Part shown: positions 17,244 to 27,087 of the stretch, in pieces
How the letters are laid out: each line of letters begins with the position of its first letter
Position numbering within the stretch: the stretch's first letter is position 1
NCBI RefSeq assembly: GCF_017104565.1
Contig: NZ_JAAGPD010000008.1
Coordinates: forward strand, 1 to 64,000
Direction of reading: 5' to 3'
From: Paraburkholderia sp. Tr-20389
GTDB lineage: Bacteria; Pseudomonadota; Gammaproteobacteria; Burkholderiales; Burkholderiaceae
Length of the DNA: 64,000 nt
Notes under the pieces: model-generated
What the model saw: only the letters and a program-made list of their open reading frames with translations
Told to the model about the DNA's origin: nothing
Database searches by the model: none
Position numbers and translations under genes: made by a program

Positions 17244-20200
17244 TGCACCGCTCCCGTGACGGGCGCGTTCGCCTGCTGCCCGCTCGCAGCCGCACCCCCG
17301 AGCGCCTGATTGATGAGATCGAGCAGCGCGCCCGGGCCGAGCGGCGCATTGCTGCCCGCGAACAGGCCCGTGCGCGGCAACTCCACTGCGCCGACGTCGT
17401 AGGCGCCGCTCTGCGGACGCTGCGTGCCGAAGAAGTCGTGGTTCGGCGCACCCGCATTGGTGCCGGCATTGACGGCAGGCGAGCCCGTCTTGATCGAGTA
17501 GTTGCCGAGCGGCACACCGTAGCCCGTGCTGCCCGAACTCACCGTCATGTTGAAGAGCGACAGCGGTCCATACGACATGTTGATCCACTGATTGCCTTCG
17601 TCCGGTGTCGCCGACGGCAGCAGACCGAACAGCGGGTTGGGCAGCACGGTGTCCGCGATGCCGGGCGGCACCGCGTAACCATTGCCGCCGCCTTCGGGCG
17701 GCACGCGCGCGCCGTTGCAGTACTGGCTCACCACGTTCGGATTCGCGTTGTTGTTGTGCGCGTTCGGGTAGTCGCCCGCATCCGTGATGATCGAATACGT
17801 CGGTGTGAGCCGCATGCCCGACGAGTGATCCGACGGCTTCGTATCGCCATAGGTGCCGATATCCCAGTACACCGCGTTCGGATCGCAGTAGCCCGTCTGA
17901 TGACCCGCCTGGTTCAGCGTCGGGTTCAGCGTGACGATGTTCTGCAAGCCGGGGATGTTCGGATTCAGCCCGCCCACGGTGATATAGAAGGTACGGTTCT
18001 GCCAGAACACGTCGTTCGTCAGCACAGGGAACGAGAAGTGGCTGCAGTCCTGTCCGGTCGGGCATCCGGCGTTGCCCGCCGTGAATGCCGTCAGGAAGTT
18101 CTGCGTGTGCTTCGCCGTTTCGAGGCCGGACGGCTGCATCGTCGACGTGGTGATCGGGCTGCACGTCGTTTCCGAGCCGACCGTCGTGCAGTTCGGCGGA
18201 CCGACGTTGGCCTGCGCAGCGAGCGCCGTGTTGAACAGCACGCCCGCCGACGCCGTCGAGTCGTTCGACATCACCGTGTTGTTGATGAAGCTCACCCGCA
18301 CGGCATCCTGCAACGACACGCCGCCGCCCGACCAGCCCGCCACGTTGTTCGCGATGATGTTGTTGATCACGCTCACCTGGTACCAGCGATTGCGGTTGCG
18401 CGGGCTGCGCTGAACATCCGTGCCGTTGATGTTCTGCAGACGCAGGCCGCCGCCCTTGCCGCTTTCCGCCGTGTTGCCGACGATCAGATTCCCGTCGATC
18501 ACGAGGCCCGGCCCGACGCCATCGGAGAGCTGCGGCGCACAGTCGATATCCACCGCCGAGTTCTCGCAGAATGTTCCGTCGGGCGGCACGCCCTGGGCGA
18601 TCAGCCCACCGCCGTAGGTCGGCAGCGTCGGGTTGTTGCTCTGGTTGAACAGGATCCAGTTGTGCGACAGATCGCCGTTGTAGCTGAAGCCGAAGTGCGC
18701 GACACCGCCGCCGTCGCCGCTGCTCATGTTGCCGCAGACCCAGTTGTAGTTGAAGTGATAGTTGTCCGCACCCGAGCAGAACGTCACGCCCGCTGCCGAC
18801 GAAGGCGTCGTCGAGTTGATCTCGTCGCCGTACGACGCATTGGACGTCACCGAGTTATGGTGCACGTTGACATGCGTGTTGTACGCGAACGGTTCTTCTG
18901 TGAAGCCATCGGCTGCGATCGTGCCGTCGGGCACTTCCACCTGGCCTACCGTGATGCCGCCCGTCAGCGTGCCTGCATTGCTGAACACGCGGTTGTTCGA
19001 CACCTCCGTATAGTGGTTCCAGCCGTGCAGGAAGATCCCGCCGCCGCCCTGCGAGCTGTTGGTGAACGTGATGCCGTCCACCCGCGACGGATTGCACAGG
19101 AAGTTGCTCGAATACGTGTTGCAGTCGGCATTGCTGGCCGTGAGCGGCACGCAGACGCCATTCGCCGTGCAGTTCGGATCGGCCTGCAGCTTGCCGCCCA
19201 CGCGCACGTCGCGCACGCCCTTGGCGAGCACGGTGATGCCGGCACCTTCATACGCGCCCATCAGCGTCGGCTCCATCAGCAGTTCGCCGAGATTGCCGTT
19301 GAGCGTGTTGTCCCAGCCCACCGTCGGTTCAAGCGGAATCGCGTCCACCTGGCGCTGCATCGCCGTCGGGCATGAATACGCGCCCGAAGGATCGTACGGA
19401 TTGCTCGACGAGATCGTGCCACCGTTGAGCGACACGCCGAACAGGCACGCAACCTCTCTGCGCCACGGATCGACCTTGCCGGACGGATGCGTGTTCGCGT
19501 TCACGACCACGGAAGGCGCGCCCACGCCTTGCAGGCGAACCGGCTTCCACATCAGCAACATCTCGCTGTAGTTGCCCGGACCGACGATGATCAGGTCGCC
19601 CGGCGTGGCTTTGTCGATGGCGGTCTGAAGCGCGTTGCTCGTACCGTTCTCGCCGTTCACATAGGTCGGCGCCTTGCCGCCGATCGTCACCGTCACGGTA
19701 TCGATCGACTTCTTGCCGTTGCCCGACGTGATCACCAGTTCGCCGCAGCGCGTCGTGGTGTTGACGCCGCGCTGCTGGATCGTGCAGCTCGACTGGCTGG
19801 CCGACAGCGTCGGCACCGTGACATTGATCTGCGTATCCGACCACGAATTGACGTGGGCATTCACGCCGCCGATCGTCACCGTTCCCGTACCCTGCGCCGT
19901 GCCGAAGCCATAGTGCCGCGTGACGAACTTCTGGTTATACGGCGACGACGTTGCGGCAGGACCGCCGTACGCGTGGTTCGGCACCTGCTGGTCGCCGAGC
20001 GCCTTGATGGTCAGCGTATGGCCTGCCTGGCTCACCCACGGACCGGCACCGCCGTTGCTGGTGTCGCCCGTCACCGACGAAATCGACGGCGTCGCATCCG
20101 GATAGGCGCAATCGGGCGGGTTGTAGCCGTCCGCGAACGCGGACACGGGCACCACAGGCGTATCCATGTATTGCGTCTGTCCCGGCATGAACGGTATCTC

Positions 20201-23200
20201 GTAGCAGAACTGGCTGTACGCGGGGTTGAACAGCGGATCGCGAATCGTTTGTCCCGGATGCGCGGGGTCCGGCATGTCGGGATCGTTCATGCAGGCGACC
20301 ATCATCGTCGGCGCATAGCCCGTCGGATTCGGCGGATTCACTTCCCACGTCGAGTAGTTCATCCCGTTGAAGATGCCCCACGAATCCGAGTAGACGCGGC
20401 TCACTTCGTTGCCCGCGAAGTCCTTCAGCGAAACGGGCACGTTCGGCACCGCGAACTTCTCGCCGAACTGCGGCGAATACGGATCGAACTCGGACGAGAA
20501 GTCGTCGAGCATGAAGCCCGTGAAATGCGCGGCCACGTGCGTCGAACTGAAGACCCAGAATTTCGCGAGCACGGACATCTGGTCGGTCAGCACGACTTCC
20601 TTGCGGTCGCACAGATGCCGCGATGCACCCGCGAACGGCGCGACTTCCTGCGACCCCGGGAACAGACTGATGTAGTCCGGCACCACCCGCAGCGCACCGA
20701 CGCACGGCCAGAACGTTTCGACGCTGCCCGTGTCGCCTTCGTGACGCGGCGACGAACCGAGCTCGGTGGTCGGGTTCTGCGCATTGTTGCGGTTGTACGT
20801 CGCGTTCACGGCCGCCTGGTCGGGCAGGATGAAGATGTTGCCCAGACCGCCGAACTGCTGCGTGACGGGCGCGATGTAGTTGTCGCCGATCAGGATATTC
20901 TTGTCCTCCTCCTTCACCAGCTCATAGCCGGGCGGCACGATGATCTCCACCACGTACTTGCCCGGAGGCAGCATGTACGAGCCATCCGCTTGCTTGCTGC
21001 AGATCGAGCAGTTCGAGTTCGTCGGCGTGCCTTTCGACGGATCGCGGCTCGTTACGCTCGGGAACTGGTACATCCCGTCGTACGGTGCGGGCTGCAACTG
21101 GTTGAATGCGTGCATGCCGTCGTAGCACTTGAATTGCGAGTGAGCAGGCAGCGCGCGCTTTTGCGAATCGAGCCATTGCGGGCTGTCCTTCAGCGTGTAG
21201 AAGAACGGATCGGTGGTTTCCTGACCCGGACAGTTCATGTTCGGCATGCCGTCCGAGCGGAAGCCCTGGGCCCAGTCATCCCAGCTGCTGGTCGTCGTCG
21301 TGTCGACGAGCTTGAGGCTCTGCGTGCCGTCGGCAGCCGTGCCTTCGGCGTACAGGTTGACCGTCACGTTAGGCACGTCGGGCGTCCAGCTCGTGTGAAT
21401 CAGCAGCGCGGGATCGTCGAACGGGCGGGTCGATGCGTAGATCACTTCGCCGTGAATGCCGCCGTTCTCGTTGGCCCCATACGGCGCCTTGCCGAACTCG
21501 ATGAACGAGTTCTGTCCCGAGAAGCCCTGCCAGCCCATCGTCGTGACCCACGGCGGATCGATACGGCCCGTCGACGGGTTAGTGCCCGTGCGGTCGTTGC
21601 AGTCCGCATCGTTGCAGTAGATCGCGCCGGGGACGCGCAGTGCGGACGGGAGATGCGACGTCGCCGATTCCTTCGTGTTCGCGTAGTTCGCGGCAATCGA
21701 CGAGCTTCCGCCGCCTGGCGTGCCGTCGGGCGGTCCGCCCGCGTCGTACACGACGTGCACGCCCGTCTGTTTGTAGCGCGTCGTGTCGGCCTCGGCGATG
21801 TACCAGTTGAAGAGCGGGAACACTTCGTTGAATGACGCGTAGCCGTTCAGGTCCGTATTGTTGAAGTTCGAATAGCTGCCGTCGCGGAAGCGGATATTGG
21901 TCGGCACCAGCGCGAGACCCGGCTCGCTGTCCTGCGACACGCCATCCCCATTCGAGTCCATGAAGGTGCGCGTATAGAGGTTCGTATGCCATTGCAGCAC
22001 GGGCAGATCGCCGATGTTCTGCATCTGTCCGCCCTTCAGCTGCACGGCCGTCGCGAGACCGTCGACGATCTGGTCATTCCACTGGTCGAACACCGTGATG
22101 CGGAACAGACCGTCGGGCAGGCCGTTGATGGTGAACGTGCCGTCTGCGTTGCACTTCGTGAACGCGATGTCTTCGAGATCCGGATCGCCGACGCTCACAT
22201 AGCACTGCGTGAAGCTCAGCGAATCGCGCGAACCGCTGCTATAGAGGTTCTCGTTAGGCGGACGGCTGTAGTGCAGATTCGTGATCTTGCCCGTCACGCC
22301 GTTGTTGCACGCGACGCCCTTGCACACGCCCGGCAGCCGCGCGTTGATGATCTTCGGATTGGCGAAGCCGATCGTCACGTGGAAGCCCGCCGGTCCGAAC
22401 TCCTGGAAGTAGGCGGGCCCGCCCACCTTGATGAACGCGTCATGCGCCTTCTGGCCGTCCAGCGTGTTGGTCTGCAGCCATTCCTCGCCCTTCGCGATGC
22501 GATCGGCAGCCGGCGTCGCGACAACGCCGTAGCGCCCCGGCATCAGGTTCGCGATGATCGCCTGGCCCACGAGCGGCGACATCGTCTTGCCGTCCGATTC
22601 GAACTTCGGGCAGGTCGGAATCATGCCGACCAGTCCGTCGTTCGCGGCCTTCGTGATCGGGCAGGCATCGAGTCCCGTGCTCGGGTCGATCGTGCCTTGC
22701 AGCGAATTCGACAGCGGCATGTTGAACATGTCGTAGGTCATCTGGCCGGTCGCATCGCCCGTTCCGCCCGCATCGTCGAACAGCTTGATTTCGAAGCCGC
22801 CGAGACCCGGCTCGCGTGCCGTGCCGAATGCATCGGTGCCGCCGCTCACGTCGACTTCGCCGTTCACGGGTGCGTCGTCTTCGAACACGAACACGGAGAT
22901 CTTCGCTGTCTGCAGCGGCGTCTGCTGCAACAGAACGTTGACGGTGTGCTGCGAGGGCGCGACAGGCGCGCCGCCCATCGCGTGGCCGCACGTGCCCGTG
23001 CCCGGTGCGAAGTCGGCGCCGCCGGGACCGGACGGGCAATCCTTCGCGATATCGAACTGCCGTTGCGGACCGTCCGGATTCTTCGGATCGACGGGTTGCG
23101 GTGCACCTGCTCCGTTCGTGAAGGTGTTGCCGGCGTCGCCGGGAAGAATCGACAGGTAATAGTGTTTGGTCGGATCGAGCGCGACCTGCGACGGATCGAC

Positions 23201-25420
23201 CGCCGTTTGCTGGGCTACGCCCGTGCGGCACACGCCGTTGCCGACGTCGCACACGGTTGGCACGTGTGTGTTCGTCGTGGGATCGAACACCGTCTGTCCC
23301 GACTCGCACGACACCGTGCCCACGCACCCCGCCGCGACGACGGGCATGTAGCTCGTATGGAAGCTCGTTCCCAGGCTCGGCACGGGTAGCGGCGGGCAAG
23401 TCGAAGGCCGCGTGCCCGAATTGACCTGGCAGGCGGGATCGATCTGGAAGGTACGGTCTTCCTCGATGATCCAGCGATAGTCGTTGATCGCCGTACCCGT
23501 CTTCGCGTCCTTCACCGCGACCACCAGGCCGCTGCCGCCCTTGAAGGTGACGGTGACCGTCGCCGGCGCGCTCGCCGTGTTCTGCGAGTTGACGGCCGTG
23601 TAGTGGAACGTGACCGTCGACGTTGCATTGCCGACGGGCGGGGCTGATGGCGTGACATTGAACGAACCGTCCGCATTGAGCGTCACCGTGCCGCCCGATG
23701 CGCCGCCCGAGATCGAGGCCGTCAGGGGCAGGCCCGCCGGATCGCGGTCGTTGCTGAGCACGCCGGGTGCGCCGATATGCAACTGTGACGCGATATTGCT
23801 GCTGAACGCATCATCCGATGCGACGGGCGCGCCGGAGAGGCAGCTCGAACCCGCCGTGCACGCGGCAAGCGTCACGGTCGCCGTCAATGCCGGGTTGCCG
23901 TTGGCCTGATAGACGAAGCTATCCGATGTCGTTCCCGAGTTCGGCACGTAGGTGAACGTGCCGTTGGGGTTCAGGGTCAGCTTGCCGCCCGTCGGCTGCG
24001 TCAGGACCTGCACGCCATACACGCCGACGTCGTTGGCCATCAGGCCCTTGCCGGGATCCGAGACGCTCAGCGTATTGCCCGCGACGAGGAAGTACGAATC
24101 GGGGTTCGCCTTCGCGTTCGAGTTGCCTGCCGCGGAAGTCGGCAGCGCACCGCCATTCACGCTGATATAGGCCTGCATGCCGCCGTCGCGCTGGTTGTTG
24201 GTCGACAGGCTCAACTGCCGGTCGAACACGGGCAACGCGAGTGCGCCCGCCGCGGGCGAGTTCATCATCACATCGTAGGTCTTGCCGGCCGCGAGGAACA
24301 CGGCGCTTTGCACGCGCGGCGTGCCCGGCAGCACGTTGCCGTCTTCCGCGATCAGCGAGAAGCCGGACACGGGCGGCAGGCCCGTCTGCGCGCCGACGAC
24401 CGACGGCACGTGCATGCGCAAACCCGCGTTCACGAAGCGCAGCAGCACCTGGCCCGTCGTCGTCGTGGTGGATGCAGGCGCCGTGACAGGGAACGACGAA
24501 CCGTTTGCATTCGATCGATCGAACGCGACGCCGTTGATCAGGTAGTAGCGCGGGTCGTAGTTGACGGCGGGCGGATAGCAGGTGTTGTACGTTGCCGAAG
24601 CGGGATCGCCGCAGCCGCCCGACAAGCCGGACCACACGCGCGTTTCGCTGAAGCCGGGATTGGCGACCGCGTTGGCGACAGCCTGATTCTGCACCGGGTC
24701 GATTTCGCCGAGCACGAGCGGCAGGTCGGCATCGTACTTGATGTCGGGATGGCTCGGGTTGGCCGGATAGGCCAGTCCCTGCGACGTGCCGGCGACGGGC
24801 GGCGTCGTGACCACGAGCACGCCATACAGCCCCATCGGCCCTTGAATCGACGGATGCGTGCCCGATTCGATCAGATACGTGCCGGGGCGCAGGTTGTTCC
24901 AGGTCAGCGCCGTCGTCGAGCCCGTCTTCACTTCCGTCGAAAACGACTGCACGCGCGGACCTTGCGCGGGCGGCGTGAAGCTCGCGCCGCTGCCGGTACC
25001 GGCGATCGGCCATGTCGTCGCGGTTTGAGTGGGGTGTACGGGGCTCGGCGTCGATGTCGCCGTTCCGCCGAGACCGGCGCCGAGCTGGCCGACGATCACG
25101 AGCGAGGTCGGCACCTGCGCGGGCAGATTGTTGGTCAGGTTGATCGTCAGCGAGCCGGGCGGCGTCGTGATGACCACGGGCGACCAGTTCGCGCCCGCGC
25201 CGGAATTGGCGGCTGCGCACGTTGCGGGCGCTGCGGCCGCCGCCGAACATGTATAGCCCCACATCGGGACGATCTGCCCATCCGGAAGCGCTATCGTCTG
25301 CGCCTTCGCGGTCAGCGTCACGTTCTGCGCGCAGACCATTGCGCTCGCCGTCATCAGCGCCGCCGCCGCGACGCCCTTCACGAGACCGGCAAGCGTCCTG
25401 TTGAAATCGCTGGTTCTCAT
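17240..25420 (-). CDS. Giant (2726-residue) secreted mosaic protein: degenerate multicopper-oxidase domain, Ig/cadherin-like, Sdr-like, IPT and beta-helix segments
   Basis: Exported (signal peptide about 1-31, VCAQ). Residues about 32-400 are a multicopper-oxidase-type cupredoxin pair (GTYLIESGTHPSIQGPMGLYG, FSLIAEDGNVLPG). The His pairs expected at the copper sites are not there. Cadherin/Big_9-like repeats follow at about 440-525 and 530-635, then Sdr/Cna-B-like or carboxypeptidase-regulatory-like segments (about 840-1300; FMDSNGDGVSQDSEPG). An IPT/TIG-like fold lies near 1800-1880 and a right-handed parallel beta-helix at about 1915-2550 (GDLIIVGPGNYSEML, VSNNRVFSNA). The C terminus has PQSGAYDVGAVELP, as in surface beta-helix proteins. 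ATG with GGGGAG upstream. It lies 20 bases after the second oxidase gene. Likely an extracellular scaffold or partner of the two smaller oxidases, exported by the type II-like system. Confidence 0.85.
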   Translation of the reverse strand: MRTSDFNRTLAGLVKGVAAAALMTASAMVCAQNVTLTAKAQTIALPDGQIVPMWGYTCSAAAAAPATCAAANSGAGANWSPVVITTPPGSLTINLTNNLPAQVPTSLVIVGQLGAGLGGTATSTPSPVHPTQTATTWPIAGTGSGASFTPPAQGPRVQSFSTEVKTGSTTALTWNNLRPGTYLIESGTHPSIQGPMGLYGVLVVTTPPVAGTSQGLAYPANPSHPDIKYDADLPLVLGEIDPVQNQAVANAVANPGFSETRVWSGLSGGCGDPASATYNTCYPPAVNYDPRYYLINGVAFDRSNANGSSFPVTAPASTTTTTGQVLLRFVNAGLRMHVPSVVGAQTGLPPVSGFSLIAEDGNVLPGTPRVQSAVFLAAGKTYDVMMNSPAAGALALPVFDRQLSLSTNNQRDGGMQAYISVNGGALPTSAAGNSNAKANPDSYFLVAGNTLSVSDPGKGLMANDVGVYGVQVLTQPTGGKLTLNPNGTFTYVPNSGTTSDSFVYQANGNPALTATVTLAACTAGSSCLSGAPVASDDAFSSNIASQLHIGAPGVLSNDRDPAGLPLTASISGGASGGTVTLNADGSFNVTPSAPPVGNATSTVTFHYTAVNSQNTASAPATVTVTFKGGSGLVVAVKDAKTGTAINDYRWIIEEDRTFQIDPACQVNSGTRPSTCPPLPVPSLGTSFHTSYMPVVAAGCVGTVSCESGQTVFDPTTNTHVPTVCDVGNGVCRTGVAQQTAVDPSQVALDPTKHYYLSILPGDAGNTFTNGAGAPQPVDPKNPDGPQRQFDIAKDCPSGPGGADFAPGTGTCGHAMGGAPVAPSQHTVNVLLQQTPLQTAKISVFVFEDDAPVNGEVDVSGGTDAFGTAREPGLGGFEIKLFDDAGGTGDATGQMTYDMFNMPLSNSLQGTIDPSTGLDACPITKAANDGLVGMIPTCPKFESDGKTMSPLVGQAIIANLMPGRYGVVATPAADRIAKGEEWLQTNTLDGQKAHDAFIKVGGPAYFQEFGPAGFHVTIGFANPKIINARLPGVCKGVACNNGVTGKITNLHYSRPPNENLYSSGSRDSLSFTQCYVSVGDPDLEDIAFTKCNADGTFTINGLPDGLFRITVFDQWNDQIVDGLATAVQLKGGQMQNIGDLPVLQWHTNLYTRTFMDSNGDGVSQDSEPGLALVPTNIRFRDGSYSNFNNTDLNGYASFNEVFPLFNWYIAEADTTRYKQTGVHVVYDAGGPPDGTPGGGSSSIAANYANTKESATSHLPSALRVPGAIYCNDADCNDRTGTNPSTGRIDPPWVTTMGWQGFSGQNSFIEFGKAPYGANENGGIHGEVIYASTRPFDDPALLIHTSWTPDVPNVTVNLYAEGTAADGTQSLKLVDTTTTSSWDDWAQGFRSDGMPNMNCPGQETTDPFFYTLKDSPQWLDSQKRALPAHSQFKCYDGMHAFNQLQPAPYDGMYQFPSVTSRDPSKGTPTNSNCSICSKQADGSYMLPPGKYVVEIIVPPGYELVKEEDKNILIGDNYIAPVTQQFGGLGNIFILPDQAAVNATYNRNNAQNPTTELGSSPRHEGDTGSVETFWPCVGALRVVPDYISLFPGSQEVAPFAGASRHLCDRKEVVLTDQMSVLAKFWVFSSTHVAAHFTGFMLDDFSSEFDPYSPQFGEKFAVPNVPVSLKDFAGNEVSRVYSDSWGIFNGMNYSTWEVNPPNPTGYAPTMMVACMNDPDMPDPAHPGQTIRDPLFNPAYSQFCYEIPFMPGQTQYMDTPVVPVSAFADGYNPPDCAYPDATPSISSVTGDTSNGGAGPWVSQAGHTLTIKALGDQQVPNHAYGGPAATSSPYNQKFVTRHYGFGTAQGTGTVTIGGVNAHVNSWSDTQINVTVPTLSASQSSCTIQQRGVNTTTRCGELVITSGNGKKSIDTVTVTIGGKAPTYVNGENGTSNALQTAIDKATPGDLIIVGPGNYSEMLLMWKPVRLQGVGAPSVVVNANTHPSGKVDPWRREVACLFGVSLNGGTISSSNPYDPSGAYSCPTAMQRQVDAIPLEPTVGWDNTLNGNLGELLMEPTLMGAYEGAGITVLAKGVRDVRVGGKLQADPNCTANGVCVPLTASNADCNTYSSNFLCNPSRVDGITFTNSSQGGGGIFLHGWNHYTEVSNNRVFSNAGTLTGGITVGQVEVPDGTIAADGFTEEPFAYNTHVNVHHNSVTSNASYGDEINSTTPSSAAGVTFCSGADNYHFNYNWVCGNMSSGDGGGVAHFGFSYNGDLSHNWILFNQSNNPTLPTYGGGLIAQGVPPDGTFCENSAVDIDCAPQLSDGVGPGLVIDGNLIVGNTAESGKGGGLRLQNINGTDVQRSPRNRNRWYQVSVINNIIANNVAGWSGGGVSLQDAVRVSFINNTVMSNDSTASAGVLFNTALAAQANVGPPNCTTVGSETTCSPITTSTMQPSGLETAKHTQNFLTAFTAGNAGCPTGQDCSHFSFPVLTNDVFWQNRTFYITVGGLNPNIPGLQNIVTLNPTLNQAGHQTGYCDPNAVYWDIGTYGDTKPSDHSSGMRLTPTYSIITDAGDYPNAHNNNANPNVVSQYCNGARVPPEGGGNGYAVPPGIADTVLPNPLFGLLPSATPDEGNQWINMSYGPLSLFNMTVSSGSTGYGVPLGNYSIKTGSPAVNAGTNAGAPNHDFFGTQRPQSGAYDVGAVELPRTGLFAGSNAPLGPGALLDLINQALGGAAASGQQANAPVTGAVQ

Positions 25421-25439
25421 CGCGATTCTCCCCGTCTCT

Positions 25440-27077
25440 CTAATTGCCTTCGTTGATCGTGAACGCCTGCGGATCGACGAGCATCATCATCATCATTCCG
25501 CCAGGGAAGATGTTGTTCGTCGTGATCTCGCGCTCATTGTGCGAATGCCACATGTAGGCGAAGCCTGCTTCCGATGTCGGCGAATTCGCGATCGTGCCGC
25601 TCGGCGGCGTGGTGCCCGTGTACGACGTCGCGCGAACCGTCGCGTCCGGACCGAGATACGGACTGCCGCCATACCACGCGCCGTTCGTGAGAACGCGCGC
25701 GTCGGGCAAGGTCACGGGGCCGCCGCTGCCGACATTGCCGAACGGATGCGCTTCGAGCGGCTTGTTGTGATCGGCGCACCACTCGTAGTAGTTGGGCGCT
25801 TTCGGATCCGCCGTGTAGTAGCCGTTCGCATCGGGAATGCAGACACTGCCGTCGCCCGCCGTGTGCCCATAGACGTCCCAGTTCAGGCCCTTGCCCGTCC
25901 AGTAGAAGATGCCGTCCATCGCGAGGCCGGGCGTCGTGGTCGTCGTGAAGAGCAGCGGTCCGGCGAGCTTCGTCGCGTCCGTCTTGCTCAGGATCAGATT
26001 GCCGTCGCGAGCCAGCACGCGCACGTGATTGCCGTGCTCGTGGAACGGATGCTGCCAGCGGCCCGAGCCGATCACGCGCAACAACACCAGCTCGCCCGGA
26101 TGCATGTGCGGATTGCCGTTGTACGGCTGATGCGGATACTGCTGCGCATAGTTGGGGTCCATGTCGTCGGGCATCGAGCGGCCGTTGATCATGAAATACG
26201 CCGGGTGATACGGCTCCGTTTCGACGGACATGCAGCCCGTCGGCTGCGAGCACGATTTGCTCGCTTCCTGTTCGGCCTGCGCGTGAATGCGCGGATCCAT
26301 CTCGGAGAACTGGAACAGGTACTCGCGGTCGTAGCACGCGGACGGATGGTTGTATGCCGCCGCCGCATTGCGGAAGTCGGGCTGGCCGTCCGGCAGCGAG
26401 GCCTGCACGGCGCGGCAGCCGGTGGGCACGGCGAGCGCGCCGGGCGCCGAGGTCGGCAGCACGATGATCGCGCCCGACAAGCCCATCTCGACCTGCAGAT
26501 CGCCTTGCGTGCCACTGTAATAGGCGTGCGTGCCGGGGGTCGACGCGACGAAGCTATACGTGACGCTGTTGCCGTGCGTCGCCTCGCGCGTGAGCAGCCC
26601 AGGCACGCCCGTCAGCGCGGCAGGACACGTGCCGTCCGGGTTGAGCGCGGCGGCGCAGACCTGAAAGCCCGGAAACAGGATCGACGTATTGCCCGCCGCT
26701 TCGGGCAGGTTGTTCGTCAATGTCACGGTGACCGTGTCGCCCTGCTTCACGATCAGCGTCGGCCCCGGCACCTGCATGCCGGGGCAGTTCGCACCCGGAA
26801 TGCCCGCCGGCGAAAAGCCCGTCGGCGCGGTGCGGCAGCCGTAGCCCCACGCGTAGACACTCGAACCGTCCGGCTGACTGATCCGGTCGGCTTGAGCCGT
26901 GAGATCGAAGCTCGTTCCCGTGATGCCCGGCGCTGCTGCGCGCGCGTGCTGACAGAGCAGCACGACGACGAGCAGTGCGTAGAACGACACATGGAACAAC
27001 GCCTGCAACGGCGTGAAGCGCAGCGAGCCGCAGCGCGCAGCGGTCATGCGCCGGAAGTTGTCGATGATGGTGCCCAC
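25440..27077 (-). CDS. Multicopper-oxidase-like exported protein carrying the C-terminal half of the trinuclear copper ligands
   Basis: A 545-residue exported cupredoxin protein; an N-terminal hydrophobic segment (about 27-47) ends in ARAAA. It keeps the third and fourth oxidase copper motifs: HPFHEHGNH (His343, His346, His348) and MWHSHNERE (His511, His513). In the fourth motif the type 1 Cys is Ser512. The two N-terminal motifs are lost: NTSILFPG replaces the usual HWHG, and GTHAYYSGTQ replaces YHSH. A run of five Met follows at about 528-532. GTG at 27077 has AGGAG upstream, ten bases after the previous stop. By itself it should not form a complete trinuclear site, which suggests pairing with the 519-residue neighbour. 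Extracellular metal or phenolic oxidation is possible; the substrate is unknown. Confidence 0.88.
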   Translation of the reverse strand: MGTIIDNFRRMTAARCGSLRFTPLQALFHVSFYALLVVVLLCQHARAAAPGITGTSFDLTAQADRISQPDGSSVYAWGYGCRTAPTGFSPAGIPGANCPGMQVPGPTLIVKQGDTVTVTLTNNLPEAAGNTSILFPGFQVCAAALNPDGTCPAALTGVPGLLTREATHGNSVTYSFVASTPGTHAYYSGTQGDLQVEMGLSGAIIVLPTSAPGALAVPTGCRAVQASLPDGQPDFRNAAAAYNHPSACYDREYLFQFSEMDPRIHAQAEQEASKSCSQPTGCMSVETEPYHPAYFMINGRSMPDDMDPNYAQQYPHQPYNGNPHMHPGELVLLRVIGSGRWQHPFHEHGNHVRVLARDGNLILSKTDATKLAGPLLFTTTTTPGLAMDGIFYWTGKGLNWDVYGHTAGDGSVCIPDANGYYTADPKAPNYYEWCADHNKPLEAHPFGNVGSGGPVTLPDARVLTNGAWYGGSPYLGPDATVRATSYTGTTPPSGTIANSPTSEAGFAYMWHSHNEREITTNNIFPGGMMMMMLVDPQAFTINEGN

Positions 27078-27087
27078 GGCTCATCTC

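Noticed and set aside
17099-21835. Two very long plus-strand frames opposite the giant exoprotein
   Set aside because: Composition is dominated by Arg, His and Val as expected of reverse-complement frames in high-GC DNA; no ribosome sites or motifs.
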